From assembly GCA_036362985.1 (NCBI GenBank), contig JAYGXS010000004.1, positions 31,341,206-31,405,205 on the forward strand: 64,000 bases of DNA, given 5' to 3'. This DNA comes from Ligula intestinalis. Lineage: Eukaryota; Platyhelminthes; Cestoda; Diphyllobothriidea; Diphyllobothriidae. The notes beneath the pieces are model-generated. The model was not told the origin of the DNA, made no database searches, and saw only the letters and a list, made by a program, of their open reading frames with translations. Made by a program: the position numbers and the translations under genes. The stretch's first letter is position 1, and every line of letters starts with the position of its first letter. Of the stretch, positions 37,501-49,500 are shown one piece after another.

Positions 37501-40500
37501 CCTCTTGTGAAAAGTTTTGCCTCATTCATTTGAATGATTGGCCAGGTCTCGGCGAATGAGCCGCAACTTGAGATTTGGCATAATTTTGCCGCATTTCTGC
37601 CGCGTATGCAGCAATTAACGTCTTGAGAAGTTTGGTAGTTTCTTTGGCGTAGTTGTTTTCTCCGCAATTCCACCAGATCCGACACACGACTCCAAATGTT
37701 TTTTTGCCGTGGCAATGGGTCTTTCAGCTTCATTATCTGACCCCTTATGATTGTGTCCGGCCTTTGTGTGACTGCAGGCGAATATAAATATTGTCCTAGC
37801 GATCAAATCTTCTTTTTTGTTCTTGTTCTTCTTGTTATTGTACTTGTTCTTCTGGTTCTTCTGCTTCTCAAGTTTACGGTATTTCTAGTGGCATATCAAA
37901 AAATTGAGCATCAGCGCCTATAATTCACTAAACTGGAATAAATGCCATCAAGTGAGTCATCAGTATAGTCCTATTAGAAGCTCGTATACGTACAAACTAA
38001 TAAGCGTCAAGTATTAACTACTTGAAAATTATAGCATGATGCAGTACTAGCAAACCTACTACAAAGATCAGGAGGATTCATACTATTGGCATTCTGTCAT
38101 CATTTACTTCCATTTATTTATCCCGCTTATAAAGCCCACTGCTCTCAAATCATTAAGATATATCTGTACGCAGAAGCCACATAATCATTATGCTTACTGC
38201 AGTTTCTAGAAAGAAGGTAGACCTATTTAAAAGGCATTCATAACTCAACGTAAGTCGTGAAGATGCGCTCTTGAACGGCTGCAATCCACAATCATGGTAA
38301 AAGTTTGAAACATATATAAAACTGGTTTGAAATCTCCCTATAAGGGAACTCACAGATTTAGTACACCTAAGTGTGCTTACACAGATGGTATTTGGCCATG
38401 CGCTGTAGACTATCATTTTGACCAGTATACTCGCAAGCTCTGTTAACTGAAATCCGCAAATGTTTCTTACTATGTGACCTCAAAAATAAGCGAAGTTCGT
38501 CGATTATGACAGCAGTCAGAATGAGTGGGAAACCTTGTCTTAGGAATTCAATTGACCTGCTTGGCTTTTGAAAGGTATATATCTACACTTCCCTCAATAA
38601 AACCTGACCTGACCTAACTATTGCTAGAAAGACACGATTTTCGAGTGAGCTTACCAAGTGCTCCGCGTCTCAACAAGACGCCAAACAGCACCGATTGTCA
38701 AAATTGTAAGTAGTATGCACTTCTTGGCTCATAAAAACGAGAGGTGTTCATCGGGATAGGTTTGATGGATGTCTGATGTTTGGAGTAATGGTTTTCTTTA
38801 CCAATCTTTAGAGGCTAAAAAGTCTGCACAGTAGTCTTATTGGTTACCGCTCTTTACCTGGTGCGTAGCCTGTCAATACCAATTTCTAGGCTGCATCGGA
38901 CCCCCATCTCACTATGACCTGGTTCACCCGCACGCTCGTTGGCCACATAAAAAATTAGCGGCCCCGACTGTTTCACGTCATGACTGCCTTCTGTCAGAGA
39001 GGTTCGTAAAACCGGAAAGGGTGCAAGAAAATTAATTTAACCGTGAAGTCAACAGTCGGCAGACATCTAGGCTGCCTTAATGTGCGACCCTTGCCCCAGT
39101 CCACAGCCTCAATGCGTCAAAGCTGAAGAAATGCCCCATCTGCATGGCGTGGGTTGTTACCTCGGGCTTGAGACCCAAATTTCGTACGACCAATGGATGC
39201 GCATGAATTGGCGGTCGACCAACCTGATGTGTGAGGCAAGTTAAAGTGAGTTGCAGACCGTTACAGCCCCACAGTCGGCCAACTGGCGGTGGCGGCGACA
39301 CAGGTCACAGTGAGATAGGGTGTCGCAGGTGGTTAAGTAAGTTGAACCCTGGTAACTGCGATCTTCAGGCCCGGGTCCTTAGGAGAGGAGGAGTCATGGG
39401 AGGCCAGAGTGGTAGGAACAGTTTATTCTGTAGAGAGGGAATGGAGATTAGGTAAGAGGAATTTGATTGTCAGACGACCGAGCAACCACTGGTCAGAGCA
39501 CCGCGTCTTAAGTGAGGTGACCGCAGAAATCGCCACAGCGTCTGGAGCGGCCTTTGTGTGAGTCGGCCTTGACAGCTAATTGGTCAGACGGATTGGCTAG
39601 CCAAACTGGCATAGGCGTTCAGTGTATGTGTACTCGTTGGTAGCGGTGAGTCTTGGCAAATGCTTGTCTGCGCGGAGTGAGTCACTGTAACGGGTCGAAT
39701 GCGTACCAGGCGACGATCGGCATATCATGAGAGCTATGCACATGAATTGCCCATTTCTGAATATGGCTAAACAACCACCACTCGAAAAGTTAGACATCCA
39801 ATGAACCTCTGTTGGTAAACATTTATTCTTCTTTGGACATACAATCTGAGAATCACACTTTCACTTACTGACTCGCATCTCAACGGAGTCGTCCTATATT
39901 AGCATCTACTTAGTTATGCGGACAAAATGTGACAACAGATAAAAGAGGCATACCATAATTACTCAACCTGCTAAGCTATAAAATAATCCTTTAAGTAGCC
40001 TGTAAAAATCCGAAATGCCGATTTTCACGGAATGTCTGTTCATTTACTTGGATTTCTTTATATTTACACCAATGGGGTCGCCGTTATCTGGCCTGATCGC
40101 CGAAGCAGTACTACAACGATTGGAGGCACTGGCTTTCGAACATTATCGACCACGATTGTGGGTTCGGTATGTTGATGACACGTTTGTCATAATTCATCGA
40201 GACAAGATTGAGAATTTCACAAAGATTCTGAACTAGATCTTCCCCGAAATCCAGTTTACGATGGAGGAAGAAAAAGATAGCCAGTTACCGTTCCTCCACG
40301 TGCTGGTGTGCAGAAAAGACGGTGGGGAACTCAAAATAACAGTTTACAGGAAGGCGATGAATGCCTCTCGCATCCTAAATTGCCTCAGCAACCATCCCGT
40401 CTCACACAAGCGTAGCTGCGTGCGAACGCTCTTTCGTCATGTAAAAAATCACTGCCGCGAACCAGCCGACAAGAAGGCAGAGGTCCAGTATCTCAAGAAA

Positions 40501-43500
40501 CTCTTCAAAATGAATGGCTATCCTGGCGCCTTCGTCAAAAAATGCAGGCGAGGAGCCAAACGAAGAAAACCAACAGGACAACCAGAACCGACACGCTGGC
40601 GAGCAATACTGTATATTGCTGGTGTTTCTGAATAATTCGCTCGACTGGTGAGTAAATTTGGGATTGGCGTTGCTCACAGTCTGGAAGGAACAATCCGCAG
40701 GAAACTTATTCAGCCCAAGGACCCAGTACCCGTTAATAAAAAGTCCGGTGTCATTTACCGTATTGACTGTCTTTGTGGTCAAGCCAATTATATTAGTGAA
40801 ACCGGCAAACGGGTCCTCACGAGGATGCATCAGCATGATCCCGCCGTGCAACGGAACGACAAGAATCCCCTGGTGACCGCCCACGCATCCAAGCCAGGGC
40901 ACAGCTTGGGCTTCGAAAACGTGCGAATACTGGGTCGGTCAGACGACCGAACTTCACGCCTGCTGTAGGAAGCCTGGCATTCACGCGCGGGCTCAATTAA
41001 CAGGCATGTCGAGCTTTCTGAGGCTTACCTCGCGTTGCGCGAGCAGATTGAGGGCAGAGGTCAAGGTCAAAGGTCAATCTCAGCGGAACTGACTTAATTA
41101 CACTGTGAGCTGTACGTTTTTTCATGCCTTGACAATGAGCTCGCGGGAGGGTTCGAAACGTCGTAAAAATACACTCCTGGTCCCAGAGAGCGACTTAACT
41201 TCTTCTAACGTTACCTTCAGTCACCAGCCCATCATCGTTTGTTGAGTTGTTTGTGTTAAGAACATGCCTGATGTCATGACAGTTGTCCATAATGATAGTT
41301 TGTAAGGGTTTGCTTGAAAGAGAAGGGATTTATGTGATAGGCTATTCAACGTAACCTAAGAGCTAGCCGCATCGCTGTGGGGGGAGGGGGGGGGGTGGCG
41401 GTCTTTCAACCGGCCGCGACAACTTACGCGTAAGTAAAGGGGGAGGTCCAAGTGATAATAGGTCAAGGGGTTTACGCTCAACCCATTCAGAAGTAACAAA
41501 GGGGTAACAGGGAGAGAGAGGTGTAAAGGGATCATGGGCATCAGATTTTAGTCATAATTGGGGACCATCGAAATGGGGGTGGGGGAGGGGGTGAGAGGGG
41601 AATGAGTCCGACAATCAATGTCGTCCCGTGGTCATCGTCTCAAGTTTTGTTTGGAGGTGTGAGGACGCAAGGTGTCGACCTCTTGAGACGGTGTCGGTAG
41701 CGTTTGGATGCTTGGTTTACGGTGAGTGAATTTAAAGCAGCTGTGCAAACACGGTTATAGCCCTTGCTACATTGGCGGTGGGTGACCCTTCAAGCGGCCG
41801 CGACAACCTGGAAGCGACGACCCATTCCCCAACCCCGCCCACCCCCCCGTGGAGTATTGACAGCCGCATTTCACGTCGGGCGTCACTTGCATCCTCACGT
41901 GCACGGTAGAATGAGGGAACGACGTAGAGACCGACACGCACAGGCGACCGAGAACGCGTTCCGACGAAGTGATCGTGGTACTAACACGCGTGCGTCGAAG
42001 GCGCACAAGGCGTTTCAACCTGACTCCGGTGACCAATGATAACGGAGACACACACAGAGACAGTCACCGATTTTATTGAGTATGCAGATGTAGAAGTTAA
42101 TTATGCAGTTAAAAACTCAACCGTAAAAAGCGCCCACGAATCTTTCCAATTATTGTGCACAGGTTGACAGTGCAGACAATTGTTTTAATTTGTGCCAATC
42201 TGAAGAATATTTTTTGATTTACAACAGGTAGTTATCAGTCCATTGGTTAGCATTTCTGTATTCTATCCATTTCCAGGTCTGCCTGGCATTTTTACCACAA
42301 CCTTCCATTACCTCTTCTACTGCGTGGCTTACATGCTCACTTTTCGTTTACTTTTTTACAGTGACACAGCATGCAATGATTTAGTTGATTACAGGGAAAA
42401 AACTGAGCTGCAAATGCAGTTGGAAGAGGAACACAAAAGAACCCTAAAATTGCGAATAAGTGAACTCCATGACAGAGCTGAAAAAGCTGAGACAGAAGTA
42501 GTTACCATATCAGAAGCCAACATTCGTCTGCTCTCCCGTGTCACCTCTCTCGAAAAGCAGGTNNNNNNNNNNNNNNNNNNNNNNNNNNNNNNNNNNNNNN
42601 NNNNNNNNNNNNNNNNNNNNNNNNNNNNNNNNNNNNNNNNNNNNNNNNNNNNNNNNNNNNNNNNNNNNNNNNNNNNNNNNNNNNNNNNNNNNNNNNNNNN
42701 NNNNNNNNNNNNNNNNNNNNNNNNNNNNNNNNNNNNNNNNNNNNNNNNNNNNNNNNNNNNNNNNNNNNNNNNNNNNNNNNNNNNNNNNNNNNNNNNNNNN
42801 NNNNNNNNNNNNNNNNNNNNNNNNNNNNNNNNNNNNNNNNNNNNNNNNNNNNNNNNNNNNNNNNNNNNNNNNNNNNNNNNNNNNNNNNNNNNNNNNNNNN
42901 NNNNNNNNNNNNNNNNNNNNNNNNNNNNNNNNNNNNNNNNNNNNNNNNNNNNNNNNNNNNNNAGGTAATCGAAGAACAGTCTGCGCATGTTTCAGACTGT
43001 TCTTCGATTACCTATGATTAAGGATTCCCGAGGGAATCCGAAACGTCAGGAAAACAAAGTCCTTGTTCCAGTGATCACATCTTCTTCTTCTGAACATGTT
43101 TTATAGTTAATACCTCAATGAGAAGGCCCACATTAGCTCCAAATGTCTTTTTTCTTTGCATTTATTTGCGTTGCTTGTTAATTTCTAGGTATCTGCTATC
43201 TTTGGCAGGGGTGCTTTGAAAATGCATAAGTGTTCTGCTTCTGAAAGAAGACGTAATTTGATGGCAGCTGTCTGCCTTGGTTAGAATTGCTCGAGAATGA
43301 TGTCATATAAATTCATATTTCTCTTTCACACGAACTGAGGAAGCTTAAACTGGAGCTATTTCAAAACAGGGATCCTATATTCTTGTGCAGTATTTACAGA
43401 GCGTTTGCTTTGAGCAAAGTTAGTCGAATTTCCTTCTGACAATCACTTACTACTAAAGTGACGTGCAAATGAGAAGCAAACTGAAAGCCACTTAATAGAC

Positions 43501-46500
43501 GAAAAAGATGGCTGCTAGAGTAATGAAGTTGAACATACTTATAATTTCGTATAAACTGGAAGGCAGGCATCCCAAGAAATGTACTTTCAAGGAAAGGCGT
43601 CGTCCGGGAAAATGAGGAAATTTATTCAGTAAATTTTTGGCACAGAAGCCCTAGGTCGTTGTCAGAGTTGAGAAAAATGTGCGAAGAGCAATTAACATTT
43701 CAAAGTGCTGGTGCAGTTACGACGTCATCTGATGTAGGCTTTAATTGATAGCTGCATTTTGCATCACATCGTGGTGGACATAATTAACAGTCGCAATAGC
43801 GAAATGGCTAATTGGCAACTGTAATTTGAGTCGGTCCAGGGTCAGTCCGGGTCATCCGGTGTAGGCGCTAATTGCGGTTCAGGTTGGTCCATAATTGTCG
43901 GCTGTAGTCTCTTTCACCTTTCTTTGAGATGTTTGTACACTTGAGCTTTTTAATCTCCGGAGAAATTAATTTCCGATCGCGGTATATATCAGCATATTGA
44001 AGGTCTATAGGCGTAGACCGAAATTGTAAGCGGACCTTTTAGCAAGTACCTAGGCTGTTAGTATGGCAAGTTACAACGTCAATTTACATTACTGAAGACT
44101 GTCTGAAGGCAGCATGTGTATATTTCACAGGGGTTGACGGGTTTCAATACAAATATATACTTACAATTTTGGTCTACGCCCATAAACCTTCAATATACTG
44201 ATATATACCGCGATCAGAAATTAATTTCTCCGGAGATTAAAAAGCTGAACTTTCAAAACTAGTATATCAACCTGAAAGCAAGTAGAGAAAGCTGGGTGAC
44301 CCACTGATGAGCCGGATCCCTCGCAGCTGTGTCAAGCAGCGGCAGAATACCGGCGAAACACGTGTCTGGGCCTTTTAGCAAGTACCTAGCCTGTTACTAT
44401 GGTAAGTCACAACGTCAATGTTTGTACACTCCCGCCAACTCGATACGCCGGTTGATGCATGAATCATCGGAGTGCATGACCTCAAGCGCTTCTCGGCCTT
44501 TTTTGGAGGGGCAAATTCCAACGATGCATGTTTTGTCCGATGCAAAGTTGCGTTCTGTATCAAGACAATGCATAGCTACTTTGGACAAATGGTCACGTCT
44601 CTTCACTTCACGTTCTCGTTATTCCTAAAGTGCGCTTCAGAGGACCCTTAATCGGCTGCCTACAGGCCATTTCTTTTCATTCGTATTTAATCACGTTTGT
44701 TTTAGTCGACTCTGCAGAATTCATTGGAATTTTTCATAACTAACTGATTGATTCAGATGTAGAAATAGAATCGTCACGTGCCTATAATCTTGGATGCGAC
44801 CATCTCTTCAGGGTGACTGTACAACTAAATTTCTTCTTGACTTACCGTTTCCTGAATATATAATCTTACCATGAAGCTGAATCTTACCATAATTTATTTC
44901 GAGCAAAACCTGCCCTACTGCTTCCGTCAGCGCTACTTTTCGTTCCAAAGGGCTACTACCCTCTCGTAGCAACATCATTTGAAGGTATAAGTGTTCATAT
45001 AAATGATTTGGATAGTGGAAGTTAAAGTACTCGGATAATGTCTGACCACATTAGAAAGGTATTAAATCCGTGCTACTAAGAAACCTACAGTTGGTGTAGT
45101 ACATTTGGAAAACGTTGGATAGTATTTAGAATTTTTAAGCATTCTTTAAAATTGGTTCTTCTGACGAAACTGCCAGCGTTATTTCCTATCAATTGTGATA
45201 TGAAATATGGTGGCATATATATGATAAACAGTCATAATTTTAGTAGTGGGCTACCACTAGTTGGGCTACCACCACCCAATGACGCCCAATGAGGCAGAAA
45301 AGACCTTAGTGGTGTGCGCTGTGTTTTTCGGTAAAATAACAGTCATAATTTTATCCCCGTTAGATGCAAGTAATTCGTGCAATAACGCGCCCCCAGGTAT
45401 CATAATAAAACATGAATTTTGCAGGTACAATGAGGCCTATTGAACATGATTTCAGTGACATGCTTGCTAATTATTGCTCCCAAATTTCACAAAAATATAT
45501 TACGAATATCTAAATGTTAGTTATTTGGCTTTGATTGACCTAAGTTGAGGGCGTTTGTAAAAATATTTAACCCAGAATAGGTGAAATCAATATTAAATAT
45601 ATAAGAATTCATAACTTTTCGTAGCTAGCATGTTTGTTTGTCGGGCGCTGGTGCGTGAACTTCATAGGGATGTTTTGTTACAGCTAAAAAGATTCGATAA
45701 AGATTTACATTTACAAAGTTTTCTGTATGATTCATTTTTTCTCCTTTTGCACATGGAATGCCTTTTTACGATAAGAAAATTCATGAAAACGTAATGGGGA
45801 ATATAATTTTTAATCGATTAGTTGAAGCGACAGTTTGCACGCCAAGGGGGAGAACTGGCCTGTTAAATTGGTATGTTATGGCAGTAGTTCTCAGAATGGC
45901 TGGCAAATATTCCACAGTTTGAACAACGACACTACAGGTCACACTGTGGTTTGGTGCTTTGCTCGTATTCTGGAAGTTACCAGAATAAGAACTGACTTCG
46001 GTATGTTCATATTGTAAATACCAGCAAAATAGCTGAAGTGAGGTCTTTAAATTAAAAATTTGCATGAAGCATGCCAATAACAACAAGCCATTCATGCATT
46101 GAATAAAAACAAAATAATTTCTCACTAGAGAAGAGCTGCGGATCTCCTCCCTCACCAATCTAAGTAGAACTTTCCATAGTTCTTCTAGATTTCCCAACGG
46201 GAAAGTCTAAGTAGAGCTGGGGTTTAGAATTTTCTACCGGAAGTTTGTTCCCTACGTCAATAGTTTTGCAAGTGGGAAGGTCTGTAACCTGTCTCGAGTG
46301 AGACACACTTTTGTTTTCAGTGAATGCATAAAGAGCTTGTTATTACCAGCACGCTTCAAACAAAAGCTTAATTTGGAAACCTCACTGCCGTTATTTTGCT
46401 TATATGAATAAACTCAATTTATATCTTATTCTGATAACTTCTAGAATACCAGCAAACATTTAAACCACAATGTGACCTGTAATATTATAATTCAATCTGC

Positions 46501-49500
46501 TAAATCACTACCAGGCCTTCTGATAAATGCTGTTTTAGCCAAAAATGTAACACGCCAAGTCATTACGCTGATCTGCAAAATCCCTCTACCTACTCTGACA
46601 ACTACGATTGACCAAAAAAATTGAAAGAATGATGGATATCTCATAAAAAATAGTAGTTTAAAGTTAGCAAGTTGGCCAGATACTTTTGACAAACGGCCTT
46701 TGAAACGGAACAACAGGAGTGGGCTTTGCTCCATCGGCTTTATGGCTCATTTAATTGGACTGAATAAGAGTCACTTCTTCTGTACTTGCTAATGCTGATA
46801 AAGTATAAGTAAAGGCGTTCCACAATGTTTGGGAAATTGTTACAACTGGTTTTACTAAATGATAAAGCTCAGTTTGAGGTAGGCATGGGCCATAGAGGTT
46901 TTCTAACTGTGTGCCATGCATAACACATTAACCTGCGACACAATGTTCAAGAACTTTATTCGTGTCAATCAATGGACTGCATTGCTATTCTTGGTGGAGA
47001 ACGGCACGCCAAGAAGCTCAAGTTATCATACAGACAGTGTAGTTGAGTGAGAAGAAGAAGACTCGATCGCTGGGACAGCGATCGAGTCTTCTTCTTTTTC
47101 TCAATTGCTTCCTGGGACACGGATGTTCGCTTGTATTGGCAAGTGTAGTAGAGTGTCACAGTAAGCTTTTTAGGACAGAAATGTACTGTAAACATACCAG
47201 TCAATTGTAGGTCATTCACAGGTCCACTTGCAGGACTGTTGGTAACCCCAACTTTAAGCTACGATCAAGATCAAAAATCGAGCAGTATCCCATGATTCAT
47301 ATCCGTTCCTGGCCCTACTTTAACAATAAGTGGACGCTTCAAAATGGCCTCTTTATCGGCCACAATACTGGCGGCAACACAACCATTGCTATATTCGGTA
47401 AGGTTTCTACTGATGGCACATTTGAACCCTGTGTCGCATTTTGTGAGGAACACACATTCACCCTGAAGATCCTATTGATTGCCCATTATAGGTTCGGGAA
47501 CTGGAAGCAGACCACCAGTACGCGGCACAAAGGCACGAGGAGGAGATAAAGGAACTCTTTCAAGTGGCCCGAGCACGGGAGCTGGAGATGGCAGAAAGCA
47601 TCGAGGAACTTTCTCGTCTCAAGGACGACAAACTGAGTCAAGCAGCCTCCTTGATTACACAGTACCGCTCCACGCTGCTCAAACTACGGGAAGAAAGCAG
47701 AACTGGCATTGAGGTGAGCTATTCTTCTTCATGGTGGATTGCATTCCATAGATATTTGCTTCACTTACATTTCGACAATGCAACTAAAGGATATATTACT
47801 TTGATAGAAAAAGGTTCGTCGGGAAACAGGAACAAACTTTTTTGTACATTTTCGACGCTGGCATACCAGGTTGTCTTCAGACCTGAGGGAATGTGTGAAG
47901 AGCACTGCGCATTTTAAACGTGCCAAAAAATCTAGAATGTTTCGTCATCCATGGTCACTAGCAGGTTTCGGTGGTTGATAATTTTTCCAGGCATTTTTTG
48001 AGATCGGTATACATTGATTCCAAATCAACGTGCCTGTTGATACATGATTCGTCAGAATAAATGGCCTCCAAAAATTCTCGGCCTTTCTTATGTGGGCAGA
48101 AACCTACTATGCGGGTTTGGTCCCAGGCAAACTTGTGCCCACTTTCAAGCGAATGCATGGCGACTTCGGACAGCTGGTTGCACCTCTTTACTGCTAATTG
48201 ATTTTCATGTATGCGTGTAGATGCGGACCTTCCTGTGTGTCCGCAACAAATTGCATCGCAGTCGCCGCAAGGAATTTTATAAACGAATAATGCATCAACA
48301 GGCAGGTTGATTTGGAGTCAATGTATGCCAATCTCAAAAAAGCCTGGAAAAAGTGCCAACCACCGAACTATGCTACTGACCATGGATAACGAATCATTAT
48401 CGATTTTTGGCAGGTTTAAAAATGCGCACTGTTTTTAACACATTTTCCTCACGTCCGAAGACGATCTGGTGTGGCAGCGTCGAAAATTTACAATAAAATT
48501 TGTTCCTATTTCCCAAAGAATCTTTTCTATCAAATTTTATTTTGCGGGATGCCTATTTTTAAATTCATAGGAATGGATATTTTTTACTTGGCTCGTGTTG
48601 CGAAGGAGATAAAGGCTCCCAGTTTATTTTTGTCCATCCTCTTATGAAAATTTACACACGAAATGGAATCCAATTGGTGAAGAAAAGTAACTTTTTACGT
48701 TAGCAAAAAGCGTTTTATCACTATCCGGTGAGTTAAAATGTCCGTCTCTAGACGTACGCACCTGGACCGACGAAAAATGTAGATGAGCTTGTCGCATTCA
48801 AGCACACAATCATTGCAAGTACGTACTCGAGCACTCTGTGTTGATGAAGTGGGCTTGGATGCTGCAAATTTACGTTTCGACTAGCAAAAACCGACTAAGA
48901 GTTCGCGTAAGTCGTACTGTTGACCGAGCACTATCGTCGCTGCCTTTTCTCTGCACCAACCACGCTTCAGTTAATGTAATATTTCATTTTGTATGCTTGA
49001 CTCAATTTAATTGGCACAAAATTTCGCGCCTGGACTTTCTTCAATTACCGGTAACTAAGTGTGTGTGTGTTTTAATCTAGCCTTTGTGGCCAACTTTCAC
49101 CAGTTATCAACAAAAATGAACCTGTCGAACATTCTTACTTTACGAAATTTCCTTAAAAGGGTATTCACTTAAGAAGAGGAAATCTGACAGTATCGTTCCT
49201 GTTTTAGCCATCACAGCAAAAAGTGTGTGGAGTATAAGTGTCTGCTCGCTGTTGAAAGTAAGAAGATATTCAAGTACATCGTCGACTGAACTAGTTGGTA
49301 CCTCAAAGCATTCATACCTTCAGAAGACGATTTGGGTGGTCGACATTTGCTGTCGATAAAGCCTCACCAGACCAGTATATGCATCTTGAAATAGGGTCAA
49401 CTAAAGACATGCGGGCGGTAATGTGAATGCAGTACTGTTTACCTTTTCGCGCAACTGGAATTTAGGAAATAGGGGAAATTATGTATAGGGAGCGAGGGGG

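Larger units (their letters stand above)
36111..42361 (+). other. Intron 5
   Basis: Hosts two PLE insertions (36.2-37.1 and 40.0-41.2 kb), a second copy of the 35.6 kb repeat at 38045-38150, a (TTC/TTG)-rich microsatellite, and a GC-rich stretch at 38.9-39.6 kb in which I recognise no gene. Confidence 0.6.
42561..47491 (+). other. Intron 6, with gap and PLE pieces
   Basis: Contains the gap, the type-4 hammerhead at 43.0 kb, the inverted repeat and hammerhead near 44.0-44.4 kb, a PLE fragment at 44.4-44.6 kb and the palindrome at 47.05 kb. 44.7-47.0 kb shows nothing else; the open frame at 45781-46197 has no recognisable domain. Confidence 0.6.
47797..48535. repeat. Head-to-head inverted PLE end, arms about 255 bases
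   Basis: Left arm 47797-48053 and right arm 48284-48535 are inverted copies, about 80 percent alike by eye (for example CGACGCTGG and CCATGGTCA blocks in each). The spacer of 230 bases holds the rest of a - strand GIY-YIG domain. The right arm also encodes the nuclease C-terminus on the + strand (VDLESMYANLKKAWKKCQ). Confidence 0.85.

Noticed and set aside
41764..42051. Overlapping Arg/Pro-rich frames on both strands
   Set aside because: Stops are rare here because of high GC; sequence is repeat-like and low in complexity.
42243..43017. Long open frames running through the N gap
   Set aside because: Artefact of translating N; only 42362-42560 is real exon.
45781..46197. 138-codon minus-strand frame with a hydrophobic stretch
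   Set aside because: No recognisable domain, no splice support, lies inside intron 6.
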